This document shows positions 6,616 to 14,656 of a DNA stretch of 41,534 nt, one piece after another; position 1 is the first letter of the stretch; each line of letters begins with the position of its first letter. The stretch is from a virus, in the IMG/VR virus record IMGVR_UViG_3300005537_000038, positions 1 through 41,534 of that record, one strand, 5' to 3'. The notes under the pieces were generated by a model. It saw only the letters and a program-made list of their open reading frames with translations. It ran no database searches and was not told the DNA's origin. The position numbers and the translations under genes are program-made.

Positions 6616-8438
6616 ATGAACCCAAAAGGCCACGTCGAAAGCCTCACCGCTCCAAGATTCAAGCCGGGAGAAAGCGGAAATCCGGGCGGGAAACCAAAGA
6701 AGCGGCCAATCACGGACGAATACTTCGCGCTCGCAAACATAGAAATTCCGAAACCGATCTGCAAACTCCTGAAGATCAAATACATTCCGGGCCGGACATT
6801 CTCGCAAGCGAACGCGCTGCAACGGTTCATGGACATGCTGCGGAAGGACGGCTCGGGCCACAGGTCAGCGAAAGAAGTCCGGGAAGCGATGGAAGGAAAG
6901 GCTCCGCAGAGGGTGGAGATCAGCGGCCCGGATCAGACAGTGATAACCCTGAGAATCCTGAACGACCGGAAGCCCCCGAAATCCAACGGATAGAATATAC
7001 CGTCCACAATCTGAATCCTTTTCCAAAGCAGCAACTCTTCATTGACTCCGACAAGAAAAGAAAAATGCTTCGCGCCGGAAGACGTGGCGGAAAGACTTCC
7101 GGCTCATCCATCCTCGCAGTCGAAGGTTTGGTTGATAAGGGAAACCGCGTGCTCTATGCCGTTCCCACTCAAGATCAAGTCGCACGCTTCTGGCATGAGA
7201 TCGTTCAATCCCTCGCAGAGCTAATCGAGTTTGGCATCCTCAAGAAATACGAATCAGACAAGATCATCGAATTCCCCGGCACGGAAAAACGAATCAAGGC
7301 AAAGACGGCATGGAACGCCGATTCACTCCGCGGTGACTACGGCGACTTAATCATCCTCGACGAATTCCAGTTGATGAACGAAGACGCGCTGGATGTCGTG
7401 GTCTACCCGATGCTCGCGGACAATAACGGGGATCTGGTGCTGATCTACACTCCACCGCGTTTGTATTCACGCTCGACATCGAAGGCGACAGACAAGAGGC
7501 ACGCCGCGAAGCTCTACAAAGAAAAGCAGAACGATCCCCGCTGGCTGTGCATGACTTGGACATCTTACGATAACCCGCACATTTCCAGAGAAGGACTGGC
7601 CGAAATATCGGTGGACATGACAGACCTCGGCCGGCGGCTTGAGATCATGGCTGAAGATGTGGAAGAAGTACCAGGAGCCCTATGGACGCCGGCGATGATT
7701 GAAGCGACTCGCGTGAACGACATTCCACCGGAAGCCTTGCCGCTGACCCGCGTCGTGGTGGGCGTTGACCCGTCGGGAAGTTCAACGAACGAGGCTGGCA
7801 TAGTCTGTGCTGCGCTCGGCAAAGACGGCCACGGATATATTCTGGCAGACAGATCACTCTTGGCGCCGACTCCACGCTCTTGGGCGCAAGAGGCTGTTTG
7901 GCTCTACCACGAAAAGAAAGCAGACAGACTTCTCGGAGAAAGAAACTACGGCGGCGACATGATCCGGCAACTGATTCGTGAAGTGGATGGCAACGTTGCC
8001 TACAAAGACGTGACGGCCACACGGAGCAAACTTGTGCGCGCCGATCCTATCGCAGCTCTCTATGAAATTCCCCGCTCGGCGGTGCACCATGTTGGAGTCT
8101 TTGAAAAGCTCGAAGAAGAAATGTGCAGCTATGTTCCGGGCATAACTCCTGTTTCGCCAAACCGGATGGATGCGCTCGTCTGGGCGCTCACGGAATTATT
8201 CCCGCTCAATGTCAGACTCACTCTTGCAGAACAGCAGAATGAGGAGCAAGATGCCCAAGTGAAAGTCGCGCAGTCACAACTTATCAAGCCAGCGACGAAC
8301 GAGAAGACGGGTATGTGCCCTGAGTGCGGATCGAAGGCAATCAACAAACGTGGGCCGCTGTGGGTCTGTGCCCAGTGCCAACATCACTGGGGCAACGCTC
8401 CGGTGCCAGCAGCGACAGGCGGGAGAACTGGCGTATGA
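6612..8438 (+). CDS. terL: Terminase large subunit with C-terminal zinc ribbon (start uncertain)
   Basis: Packaging ATPase-nuclease. In numbering from 6612, the conserved part begins near residue 127 (base 6990): LNPFPKQQLFI is the adenine-binding region, Walker A GRRGGKT is at 156-162, Walker B DLIILDEF at 245-252. The RNase H-type nuclease starts with VVVGVDPSGSS near 380 and ends with SPNRMDALVWAL near 515-526. After that comes a CPECG ... CAQC zinc ribbon near 569-590, not part of standard large terminases. The frame is open back to the ATG at 6612, but residues 1-126 overlap the small-terminase-like gene in another frame and look like unselected Arg/Pro/Ser-rich sequence. No ATG, GTG or TTG lies between the end of that gene and the ATG at 7065, which would remove the adenine-binding motif. 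A rare start near 6990-7011 or frameshifting from the small gene is therefore possible. Confidence 0.85.
   Translation: MNEPKRPRRKPHRSKIQAGRKRKSGRETKEAANHGRILRARKHRNSETDLQTPEDQIHSGPDILASERAATVHGHAAEGRLGPQVSERSPGSDGRKGSAEGGDQRPGSDSDNPENPERPEAPEIQRIEYTVHNLNPFPKQQLFIDSDKKRKMLRAGRRGGKTSGSSILAVEGLVDKGNRVLYAVPTQDQVARFWHEIVQSLAELIEFGILKKYESDKIIEFPGTEKRIKAKTAWNADSLRGDYGDLIILDEFQLMNEDALDVVVYPMLADNNGDLVLIYTPPRLYSRSTSKATDKRHAAKLYKEKQNDPRWLCMTWTSYDNPHISREGLAEISVDMTDLGRRLEIMAEDVEEVPGALWTPAMIEATRVNDIPPEALPLTRVVVGVDPSGSSTNEAGIVCAALGKDGHGYILADRSLLAPTPRSWAQEAVWLYHEKKADRLLGERNYGGDMIRQLIREVDGNVAYKDVTATRSKLVRADPIAALYEIPRSAVHHVGVFEKLEEEMCSYVPGITPVSPNRMDALVWALTELFPLNVRLTLAEQQNEEQDAQVKVAQSQLIKPATNEKTGMCPECGSKAINKRGPLWVCAQCQHHWGNAPVPAATGGRTGV
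6616..6993 (+). CDS. DUF5681-like protein, probable small terminase subunit
   Basis: A 125-residue protein whose N-terminal FKPGESGNPGGKPKKRPITD (residues about 15-34) is the hallmark of the DUF5681 domain found next to large terminases. The remaining helical part, with RSAKEVREAMEGKAPQRVEI, fits a small terminase-like DNA recognition and oligomerisation region. It would bind the packaging site and hand DNA to the large subunit. The ATG at 6616 directly follows a TGA at 6613-6615. Another ATG at 6612, in a different frame, opens the long frame that ends as the large terminase, so the two coding regions overlap for the full length of this gene; the codon pattern and known motif make this frame the true one here. 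Confidence 0.65.
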   Translation: MNPKGHVESLTAPRFKPGESGNPGGKPKKRPITDEYFALANIEIPKPICKLLKIKYIPGRTFSQANALQRFMDMLRKDGSGHRSAKEVREAMEGKAPQRVEISGPDQTVITLRILNDRKPPKSNG

Positions 8439-8638
8439 AGTGGCTAACAAACCTTTTCGATCAGTGGTTTATGAGCGTGCCCGATCCGATCAGTGTGAAT
8501 TCTGCCTGCCCTGCTTGCGGGAATCGTGGCTGTCAAATCCTGTTTGATCCGGCGGCGAATAAGGTCGTCCGCACCTGCAACACCTGCCATTGCGTAGTAA
8601 CGCAACCCCCTATCGCTCCTCACTTGTTCGGAAAGTAA
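8435..8638 (+). CDS. Small zinc-ribbon protein
   Basis: A 67-residue protein beginning MKWLTNLFDQWFMSVPDP. It has two CxxC-type pairs, CPACG and CNTCHC, separated by about 20 residues, the standard zinc-ribbon spacing. The ATG at 8435 forms an ATGA overlap with the terminase stop; an upstream in-frame start at 8324 lies within the terminase gene and is rejected. The ribbon resembles the one at the C-terminus of the terminase just upstream, so the two may share a partner or derive from one another. A structural or DNA-binding role in packaging is possible; nothing more can be said. Confidence 0.6.
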   Translation: MKWLTNLFDQWFMSVPDPISVNSACPACGNRGCQILFDPAANKVVRTCNTCHCVVTQPPIAPHLFGK

Positions 8639-8644
8639 CTTCCG

Positions 8645-8660
8645 TGCGATATTCTCCGCG
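8645..8660 (+). promoter_or_regulatory. Extended -10-like element directly before portal GTG
   Basis: TGC (8645-8647) then GATATT (8648-8653), with TTGTTC 18 bases upstream as a possible -35. The portal GTG begins at 8660, six bases after the hexamer, and no Shine-Dalgarno sequence is visible. If it is used, the mRNA would start at or beside the GTG and be leaderless. Confidence 0.3.
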
Positions 8661-10948
8661 TGGCTAACCAGCTTACGAAGTTCTTCCGCAACCCGATTCA
8701 ATCCCTGTCGAATCTGGTAACTCGTCCTGTCTCGCGCAGCGATGATCTAAACGCATACTTCGGGCCAGGTGTGGAAGTTGCGCCGATTGCGCCGAAGGGC
8801 ACAGAGCCTCGCGGCTGGCAATACTGGCCTTTTCAGAATCAGACGTACACGCCAAGACCGGATGCGATCTACACCGCGCAGCAGCTCAGGACTTTTGCAA
8901 CGTACTTCGTCGCCAGAATTTGTATCGAAAATTGTAAGGACGTTCTGACTCAAATGCCGCGACAGATCCGCGCCGTCAAGAAACCCGGCGAGACAAACAA
9001 AGAGAGAGAGAAGCGATCACTCGGCGATCCGACGCTGAAGATGCTGAACGACTTTTTCGACTGCCCCGATGGTGAACATGATTGGGAGCGCTGGCTCAGG
9101 GAATGGCTCGAAGGCGTCTATGTCGGAGATTGGGCGTCAATCAACATCCGACGCAAGAGAAATGGCTCGATCTATCAAGCCCGCGTCGTGGATGGCGCTT
9201 TCATCAACCGGCAGATAGACGAGTTTGGCTATACACCCCAGCCGCCGCTGACTGCTTATCAAATGCTGTGGAGTGGTACGCCGTCAACTGTCGGTGGAAT
9301 TCCGTACACGGATATGACGACCGACCAGTTGCTCTACTGGCCGCGCAACATCGTCCCTCGAAACACCGTCGCAAGCTATCTCTACGGCTTCAGCCCGACC
9401 GAGCAAGGCGCGGAGGAAATCCAGCTTGGGCAGAACCGACTGAATATGTGGGTGCTCTGGTACACCGCTGGAGTCATGCCGGATGCGATCCATGTCGTAC
9501 CCCCTTCGATCACACCGGACAAGTTGAAAGAAGCTCAGAAGGCTTTGAACTCAGAAATGAGCGGGCAGCTTTACAAACGCTCGGGCGCCATCAGACTTTT
9601 GCAGGGATTCGTAGACAGAGAACAGCCTGGCGGCTCTTCGGGCGATCAATTCATCTTCCCGAAAGAGAAGATGCTGGCAGACCCGTTCGATGAGATGCAC
9701 CTTCGCAAGATGGCCTTTCTCTACGGCTGTTCGATTCAAAGACTGATGAAGCAAATGAACCGGGCGTCCGCACAATCGAGTCAAGAATCTGCCGAAGAAG
9801 AAGGAACTCAGCCAGTAGCCGCCTCTGTTCGCGCGATGGTGAATTGCCTCATCGCGAAGTATTTCAAGATTGGGCCAAATCAATATGAACTGACTTTCGA
9901 TACTCCGGTCGAACTCGATCCGGTGAAGAGGGCAGCAGCATCGAAGAGCGATGTGGACTCAGGAATCATCAGCCGCGATGAGGACAGAATCTCTCGCGGG
10001 CTTGACCCAGTAGGCGGCGACGCTGCGAAGCTGATGATCACCACAGCTATGGGAACCGTGCCCGTCAGCCTCGATGAACAGATGCAGCTCGCCCAGCAAA
10101 AGCAGGACATGGTTACGCAGTCGAAGCAACAGCAGGGAAACGAGGGCACGCAAAAGATTGAGAAGCGCCGTGTGCCGCGGATTGATCCTGGCCTCGCGAC
10201 CCCAGACACGCACCAAGCAAAAGCACGGCTAGAAAACGAGCTGAAGAAGATATTCAAACGGCAAAGCGAGAAGGCCGTCGAAGTTGCCAGCCGTATTCTG
10301 AAGATGCGGAAGGACGACGACCCGGAAAAGAAGGCCGATCAGATTAACGACGCCATCAAAGACCAATGGAACAGCCTGCCTCTATTGGCGCGCGAAGCGT
10401 TGGAGCAAGCCTCGCTTGCAGGAATCTCAGACGGAATACTTCAGCTAGAGATCATGGATGGGAAGTTCATTTCCTCGGTCAACGAGATCGCGCGAGACTA
10501 CGCAACGATGCGGGCCGCTGAAATGGTGGGCATGAAGTACAACGCGGCCGGTGAACTCGTTCCGAATCCAAATGCAAAATGGGTTATTTCGGATACGACC
10601 AGAGACAGATTGCGGCAACTCGTGACGAATGCCTTCGAGGAAAAGACTCCGATGTCTCGCCTCATCGAGGACATCCGAACGTCTGACGCCTTCAGCGATG
10701 CGCGTGCGAAGATGATTGCGAACACCGAAGTCTCGACAGCTCAAGTGCGAAGCAACTACAAAGTGTGGGAAGATGCCGGAGTCGCGAAAGTCAAATGGTT
10801 AGCTCTGGGCCCGGAGCCGTGCCCGATCTGCATAGAGAATAATGGACAAGTCAGAAAGATCGGCGAGAACTTCCCATCCGGTGAGAAGGCACCGCTGGCA
10901 CATCCCAACTGCGAGTGCATCCTGACGGCGATAGGATTTAACCAATGA
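8660..10948 (+). CDS. Portal protein fused to MuF-type minor head domain
   Basis: A 762-residue fusion. Residues about 1-460 look like an HK97/SPP1-type portal: an N-terminal clip and stem region with RKRNGSIYQARVVDGAFI, then LRKMAFLYGCSIQRLMKQMNR in the crown-side helix; the portal dodecamer is the DNA entry and exit channel. Residues about 675-762 are a MuF (F-like minor head protein) domain: SDARAKMIANTEVSTAQ, a CPIC pair at 721-724 and the terminal HPNCEC at 748-753. These motifs are usually on a separate protein that is packaged with the head and may be injected. The start is a GTG at 8660 with no clear ribosome site. The gene ends in an ATGA overlap with the next. A fusion of portal and MuF is known but uncommon. 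Confidence 0.8.
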   Translation: MANQLTKFFRNPIQSLSNLVTRPVSRSDDLNAYFGPGVEVAPIAPKGTEPRGWQYWPFQNQTYTPRPDAIYTAQQLRTFATYFVARICIENCKDVLTQMPRQIRAVKKPGETNKEREKRSLGDPTLKMLNDFFDCPDGEHDWERWLREWLEGVYVGDWASINIRRKRNGSIYQARVVDGAFINRQIDEFGYTPQPPLTAYQMLWSGTPSTVGGIPYTDMTTDQLLYWPRNIVPRNTVASYLYGFSPTEQGAEEIQLGQNRLNMWVLWYTAGVMPDAIHVVPPSITPDKLKEAQKALNSEMSGQLYKRSGAIRLLQGFVDREQPGGSSGDQFIFPKEKMLADPFDEMHLRKMAFLYGCSIQRLMKQMNRASAQSSQESAEEEGTQPVAASVRAMVNCLIAKYFKIGPNQYELTFDTPVELDPVKRAAASKSDVDSGIISRDEDRISRGLDPVGGDAAKLMITTAMGTVPVSLDEQMQLAQQKQDMVTQSKQQQGNEGTQKIEKRRVPRIDPGLATPDTHQAKARLENELKKIFKRQSEKAVEVASRILKMRKDDDPEKKADQINDAIKDQWNSLPLLAREALEQASLAGISDGILQLEIMDGKFISSVNEIARDYATMRAAEMVGMKYNAAGELVPNPNAKWVISDTTRDRLRQLVTNAFEEKTPMSRLIEDIRTSDAFSDARAKMIANTEVSTAQVRSNYKVWEDAGVAKVKWLALGPEPCPICIENNGQVRKIGENFPSGEKAPLAHPNCECILTAIGFNQ

Positions 10949-12813
10949 TCGGAGTATGGCAAAACAAGGGCAGCGTTATCACAGGCGTTGACATGCCTGA
11001 ACAGCCATCGGTTATTTTCGAGGGCAACGCGCAGATACTTTCTGGCAATGTATTCAAGATGTGGTACACGACCGGAACGCCGAACAACCCGGCGCAAGTC
11101 GCGCTGAATTACGCTGAATCAACCGATGGCCTGGCATGGACAAAATACAGCGGCAATCCGATTTTAGCTCCCGCCTGGGGATCGAGAGTTTATAAGCACG
11201 GCTCGACATATTTCTTATTTACGACGCCCGGTGAGGTATTTTCGTCCAACGGAATCAGCGTTTACACATCCAGCGACGGACTTACGTGGACACTGGCAAA
11301 AGCAAACGCGATAACAACGAGCGCGGATCTTTGGGAGAACAAATTCGTCTGCCAGCTCAACGTTTGCGCGGTGGTGAGCGGCATCTGGTACGGCTACTAC
11401 ACAGGAGTAAACAACCCCGATAATCAAAATTTCTACGGTGGGCTGGCTACATCAACCGACGGAATCAACTGGACGAAAGACCCCGGCAATCCGGTCGCGT
11501 CGTTCGATTCCGGCGCACTCTTGGACGGCTCAACCTACAACGGCTCCGGTAACTGGACGTTTGCCTTTGCGAATGGAAAATACTACGCATGGTCACAAAC
11601 CACGCTGTTCGCCGGAAACAATGTGGGACAGCCAACCGATATTATGCGATGGTCTGCTCCTACTCCAAGTGGCCCGTGGACGGCTCTCGGTGTCGCTACA
11701 TTGCCTCGTACGGTCGCCAGTGAAGGTGTGGGAAAACCGACAGGGCAAACCGCCGATCCCTGCATCCTAGAAGTTGCTGGCAAGACTTATATGTTTTATA
11801 CAGCCAACGGTGCTGGGTCTACGTTTGATTACGCAATCAATCTAGCTATTGCGGATATGACCATCGCTGCCCTCACGCTGACTTATGAGGGCGTGCAGAA
11901 TGTTCCGTCACCCGGTGGACTATCCCTGACCCTTAATCCTCTTGGCTCTGACAATTTCCAGCGAGCCGACGCCAATCCAATCGGCGGGAACTGGACACAG
12001 GCTTATGACGGTAGCGGTTGGAGTGCGGGTCAACTTGCAGGCCACCTATACGAATGCGCCACTGCAGGAGATCGAGCCGACTCTTATTGGAATGCAGCAT
12101 CATTCCCCGATGACCAGTGGGCAACTATTAAATTAGGCTCAATCACAAATTCCTCAAGTTACGTCGCTGTTGATTTGCGCGTGGCGGGAGCCGATGCGGG
12201 TACCTTCTATGACTTTGCATGGGGTGGTGCGGCGACTGGCGGCCCCGGAACTTATTTCATGCAGAGATACTTCGCAGGTGCGCTAAAAACCATCGCAGGC
12301 GGAACCATGACCGTCAACGATGACGACGAACTGACCGCTGTTGTTATCGGAAGCAACATTCTTATCTACCAGAACGAAGCACTCATATTTATTTTTAACG
12401 ATACCGATATTCCGAGCGGCGGTTCAGCCGGACTCTTGGCGCTTGGCGGATCAACTGCCAATGCCGCTACTATCTCGGCTTGGAAGGGCGGGAGCGTTCA
12501 AGCTGCGCCGCCAATCGCATCGGGATTCTCGATTTCTGGTAGTGCAGGAATAGCGGGAGCAACCGTTTCCTACAGCGGCCCATCATCGGGCTCAGTTGTC
12601 GCCGACGGATCGGGAAACTATTCGATCACAGGTCTAGCGAATGGCTTCTATATCATCACACCGTCTTTGGCCGGGCAGTCTTTCACTCCGGGCAGATCAT
12701 CTGTGCTCATCAATGGGGCGAACATATCAGGCGTGAACTTCCGGGCAGTGAAGGGCGACCATCTATTCCTCTCGACATTCGGAGCGGTCATTGCAGCTCT
12801 CGGCGGGAAGTAG
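10945..12813 (+). CDS. Beta-propeller (GH43/GH32-like) - lectin - Ig-like protein in the head module
   Basis: A 622-residue protein unlike a head morphogenesis gene. Residues about 15-320 contain repeated blades with the pattern (Y/M)xxSTDGxxWTK(x)xGNP, characteristic of five-bladed propellers of the GH43/GH32/GH130 glycosidase folds; YAESTDGLAWTKYSGNPIL, YTSSDGLTWTLAK and ATSTDGINWTKDPGNPV are the clearest. Residues about 335-520 resemble a concanavalin/laminin-G-like sandwich (NFQRADANPIGGNWTQAYDG start). Residues about 525-600 look like a carboxypeptidase-regulatory or SdrD-like beta sandwich (GIAGATVSYSGPSSGSVV ... GNYSITGL). It has no signal peptide. Catalytic carboxylates cannot be assigned with certainty. 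It may be a head decoration protein that binds or cuts glycans. The start overlaps the portal stop (ATGA). Confidence 0.6.
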   Translation: MIGVWQNKGSVITGVDMPEQPSVIFEGNAQILSGNVFKMWYTTGTPNNPAQVALNYAESTDGLAWTKYSGNPILAPAWGSRVYKHGSTYFLFTTPGEVFSSNGISVYTSSDGLTWTLAKANAITTSADLWENKFVCQLNVCAVVSGIWYGYYTGVNNPDNQNFYGGLATSTDGINWTKDPGNPVASFDSGALLDGSTYNGSGNWTFAFANGKYYAWSQTTLFAGNNVGQPTDIMRWSAPTPSGPWTALGVATLPRTVASEGVGKPTGQTADPCILEVAGKTYMFYTANGAGSTFDYAINLAIADMTIAALTLTYEGVQNVPSPGGLSLTLNPLGSDNFQRADANPIGGNWTQAYDGSGWSAGQLAGHLYECATAGDRADSYWNAASFPDDQWATIKLGSITNSSSYVAVDLRVAGADAGTFYDFAWGGAATGGPGTYFMQRYFAGALKTIAGGTMTVNDDDELTAVVIGSNILIYQNEALIFIFNDTDIPSGGSAGLLALGGSTANAATISAWKGGSVQAAPPIASGFSISGSAGIAGATVSYSGPSSGSVVADGSGNYSITGLANGFYIITPSLAGQSFTPGRSSVLINGANISGVNFRAVKGDHLFLSTFGAVIAALGGK

Positions 12814-12814
12814 A

Positions 12815-13105
12815 ATGTCACGTCTGGAAAGACTCGTCTCTGCGATTGAAAAGGCAGAGGATTCTATTGCTCGCACACAGACCAGGCTCCGCAGGCTTCG
12901 CCACGAAGCGAGAATGGAAATAAAGACACGCGCCGGTACGAATACTCTTTCAGCGCGCCAGGCTCAAGTCGCGGACATGGTGCGGGAACATTCAAACAAA
13001 GAAATCGCTGCCGCTCTTTCGATCACAATCCGCACCGTAAAATTTCACGTCTCAAATCTGCTTCAGAAGTTTGAAGTTCACTCGCGCAACGAATTGCCGT
13101 TTTGA
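12815..13105 (+). CDS. LuxR/GerE-type helix-turn-helix protein
   Basis: A 96-residue protein. The first 35 residues are a basic helix, likely coiled coil (RLERLVSAIEKAEDSIARTQ). Residues about 45-94 are a LuxR/GerE DNA-binding domain: LSARQAQVADMVREHSNKEI is the first two helices and TIRTVKFHVSNLLQKFEV the recognition and dimer helices, with the conserved Lys-Glu-Ile-Ala and Thr-Val-Lys-x-His positions. There is no receiver or ligand domain, so it would act as a stand-alone regulator. The ATG at 12815 is two bases after the previous stop; an earlier in-frame start at 12791 lies inside that gene. A transcription factor between head structural genes is unusual; late-gene control is a reasonable guess. 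Confidence 0.75.
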   Translation: MSRLERLVSAIEKAEDSIARTQTRLRRLRHEARMEIKTRAGTNTLSARQAQVADMVREHSNKEIAAALSITIRTVKFHVSNLLQKFEVHSRNELPF

Positions 13106-13135
13106 GCACATTCACCCCATCGGACTAGGGCGCTC

Positions 13136-13152
13136 TGTTACCCTCATTCTCG
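13136..13152 (+). promoter_or_regulatory. Extended -10-like element before prohead protease GTG
   Basis: TGT (13136-13138) and TACCCT (13139-13144) form a weak extended -10, seven bases before the GTG at 13152. No convincing -35 is present and no Shine-Dalgarno precedes the GTG, the same arrangement as at the portal gene. Leaderless translation is possible. Confidence 0.25.
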
Positions 13153-14606
13153 TGGAACCGCTTCTAAAATACTTTCCGCTTCTAAAAGTGGACGAGTCCG
13201 CGCACATGGTCTGGGGACTCGTCACATCTGAAGCGCCCGACAGCGACAAAGAAATCTGCGATTATGCTTTCGCCAAGGCCGCAATCCAGAAATGGTCTGA
13301 CGAGACTCTCGCAAAGACGACAGCCGCTGGCCAAGACCCTTCACTTGGAAACATGCGCGTCATGCACCAGCTCCAGATCGGCGGCAAGGCAATCAAGATC
13401 GAATACAAAGACGCAGAAAAACAGGTCTGGGTCGGTTCGGAACCTGCAAACGATGAAGTGTGGCATCTGCTCAAAGGCGGCTTTCTAACTGCTCATTCCA
13501 TCGGTGGGTCGTACGCCTGGCGAAAGCCGGAAGGCGAATATGAACGCTACGGCCCGACGATCAATGAGATCAGCTATGTTGACCGGGGAGCCAATCCTGA
13601 AGCAAGTTTTTCGTATGTGAAAGCTGACGGCACAACCGAACTCCGCAAGTTCGCGAAGCCCGGCCCGGAAGAAGAAAAGATTCTGCGGAAGATGAAAGAA
13701 TCGCAGATGACGAATCTATCCGATGAGGACATTGCGCGAATCGCAAGGTCTCTTGCTGAATCTCTCTCGAAGGGCGTGAAGTATTTGGTGCCAGATGGAA
13801 AGCATTTGCCTTACACCGACGAATCCGGCAAGCCTTCTCATTCGCACATGGGCGCAGCCTGGGCCGCTCTGCACGGCGGCTATCGTGGGAACAAATACGA
13901 AGGCCCTGGCAAAGAAGAAGCGATTGCACACCTGAAAGAAATCTACCGTCAAGAGGGCATGGAACCGCCGTCCTCGAAGGCGATTCTCGCGGAACTGGAA
14001 AAACTCAATCTTCTCGATGATTCAGAATTAGACACAGGCTTAACAAAAATATCCGCAGTTGTAGCCGAACTTATGGGAAAACTATCCGCAGCAAAGGAGC
14101 AAAGCCCGATGAAGCTAACCGCTGAACAGATTAAGAAATGCGCCGACGCCTTGGGCGTCACGGTCGAGGAATTCGAGAAGACCGACATTGTGGAAAAGGC
14201 CAAGCACGGCATCGCTGCGCTGCACTCCCATCTGGAAACAGCGAAGGCACACCACGACGGGATGATGAAAGCCCACGAGTCAATGGCGTCGATGCACGAA
14301 AAGCATTCTGCACACCTCGACAAGTGCATGAAGGCTTGCAAGGCCGTGATGGGCGACGACGAGAAGGAAGCGGATAAGGCGATTAAGTCTTTGCTCGCAG
14401 ACCTCACGAAAGTTGAAACGACCGACGACAGCAAAGCCGGAATCAGCGCCGAAGAGATGCAGAAGCGCGTCGATGAGGCCGTGAAGAAGGCCATCGGGGA
14501 ATTGCCGGAAACGCAGAAATTGCGGATCGTGCCGCGAGACAGCGGCGAACTCGTCAAGAGGGCAGAAGCCCGCGATGCAGTAGTCGCAGCGACATCGCCT
14601 TACTAA
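13152..14606 (+). CDS. Prohead protease with C-terminal scaffold-like region
   Basis: A 484-residue protein (from the GTG at 13152) of the XkdF-like prohead protease type. It begins MEPLLKYFPLLKVDESAHMV and continues with GLVTSEAPDSDKEICDY, LGNMRVMHQ, and FLTAHSIGGSYAWRKPEG then PTINEISYVDRGANPEA, all standard in this family; the His in MRVMHQ and the Ser in AHSIGGS are the likely catalytic residues. The middle holds a HLPYTDESGKPSHSHMGAAW element. The C-terminal third is a His/Met/Lys-rich helix (near TAKAHHDGMMKAHESMASMH) typical of a scaffold that shapes the capsid and is then digested. A longer frame opens at 13071 inside the HTH gene, but the conserved start at MEPLLKYF argues for 13152. 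Confidence 0.8.
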   Translation: MEPLLKYFPLLKVDESAHMVWGLVTSEAPDSDKEICDYAFAKAAIQKWSDETLAKTTAAGQDPSLGNMRVMHQLQIGGKAIKIEYKDAEKQVWVGSEPANDEVWHLLKGGFLTAHSIGGSYAWRKPEGEYERYGPTINEISYVDRGANPEASFSYVKADGTTELRKFAKPGPEEEKILRKMKESQMTNLSDEDIARIARSLAESLSKGVKYLVPDGKHLPYTDESGKPSHSHMGAAWAALHGGYRGNKYEGPGKEEAIAHLKEIYRQEGMEPPSSKAILAELEKLNLLDDSELDTGLTKISAVVAELMGKLSAAKEQSPMKLTAEQIKKCADALGVTVEEFEKTDIVEKAKHGIAALHSHLETAKAHHDGMMKAHESMASMHEKHSAHLDKCMKACKAVMGDDEKEADKAIKSLLADLTKVETTDDSKAGISAEEMQKRVDEAVKKAIGELPETQKLRIVPRDSGELVKRAEARDAVVAATSPY

Positions 14607-14656
14607 CTTTTCAAGTTTCGAGTTGCTGATAATTCAGGTTCTTGGAGGATGGGAAA

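Noticed and set aside
13071-13151. N-terminal extension of the prohead protease
   Set aside because: It overlaps the HTH gene end and shows no family similarity; conserved sequence begins at the GTG at 13152.
14642-14656. TTG start for the major capsid protein
   Set aside because: GGAGG at 14644 clearly serves the ATG at 14657.
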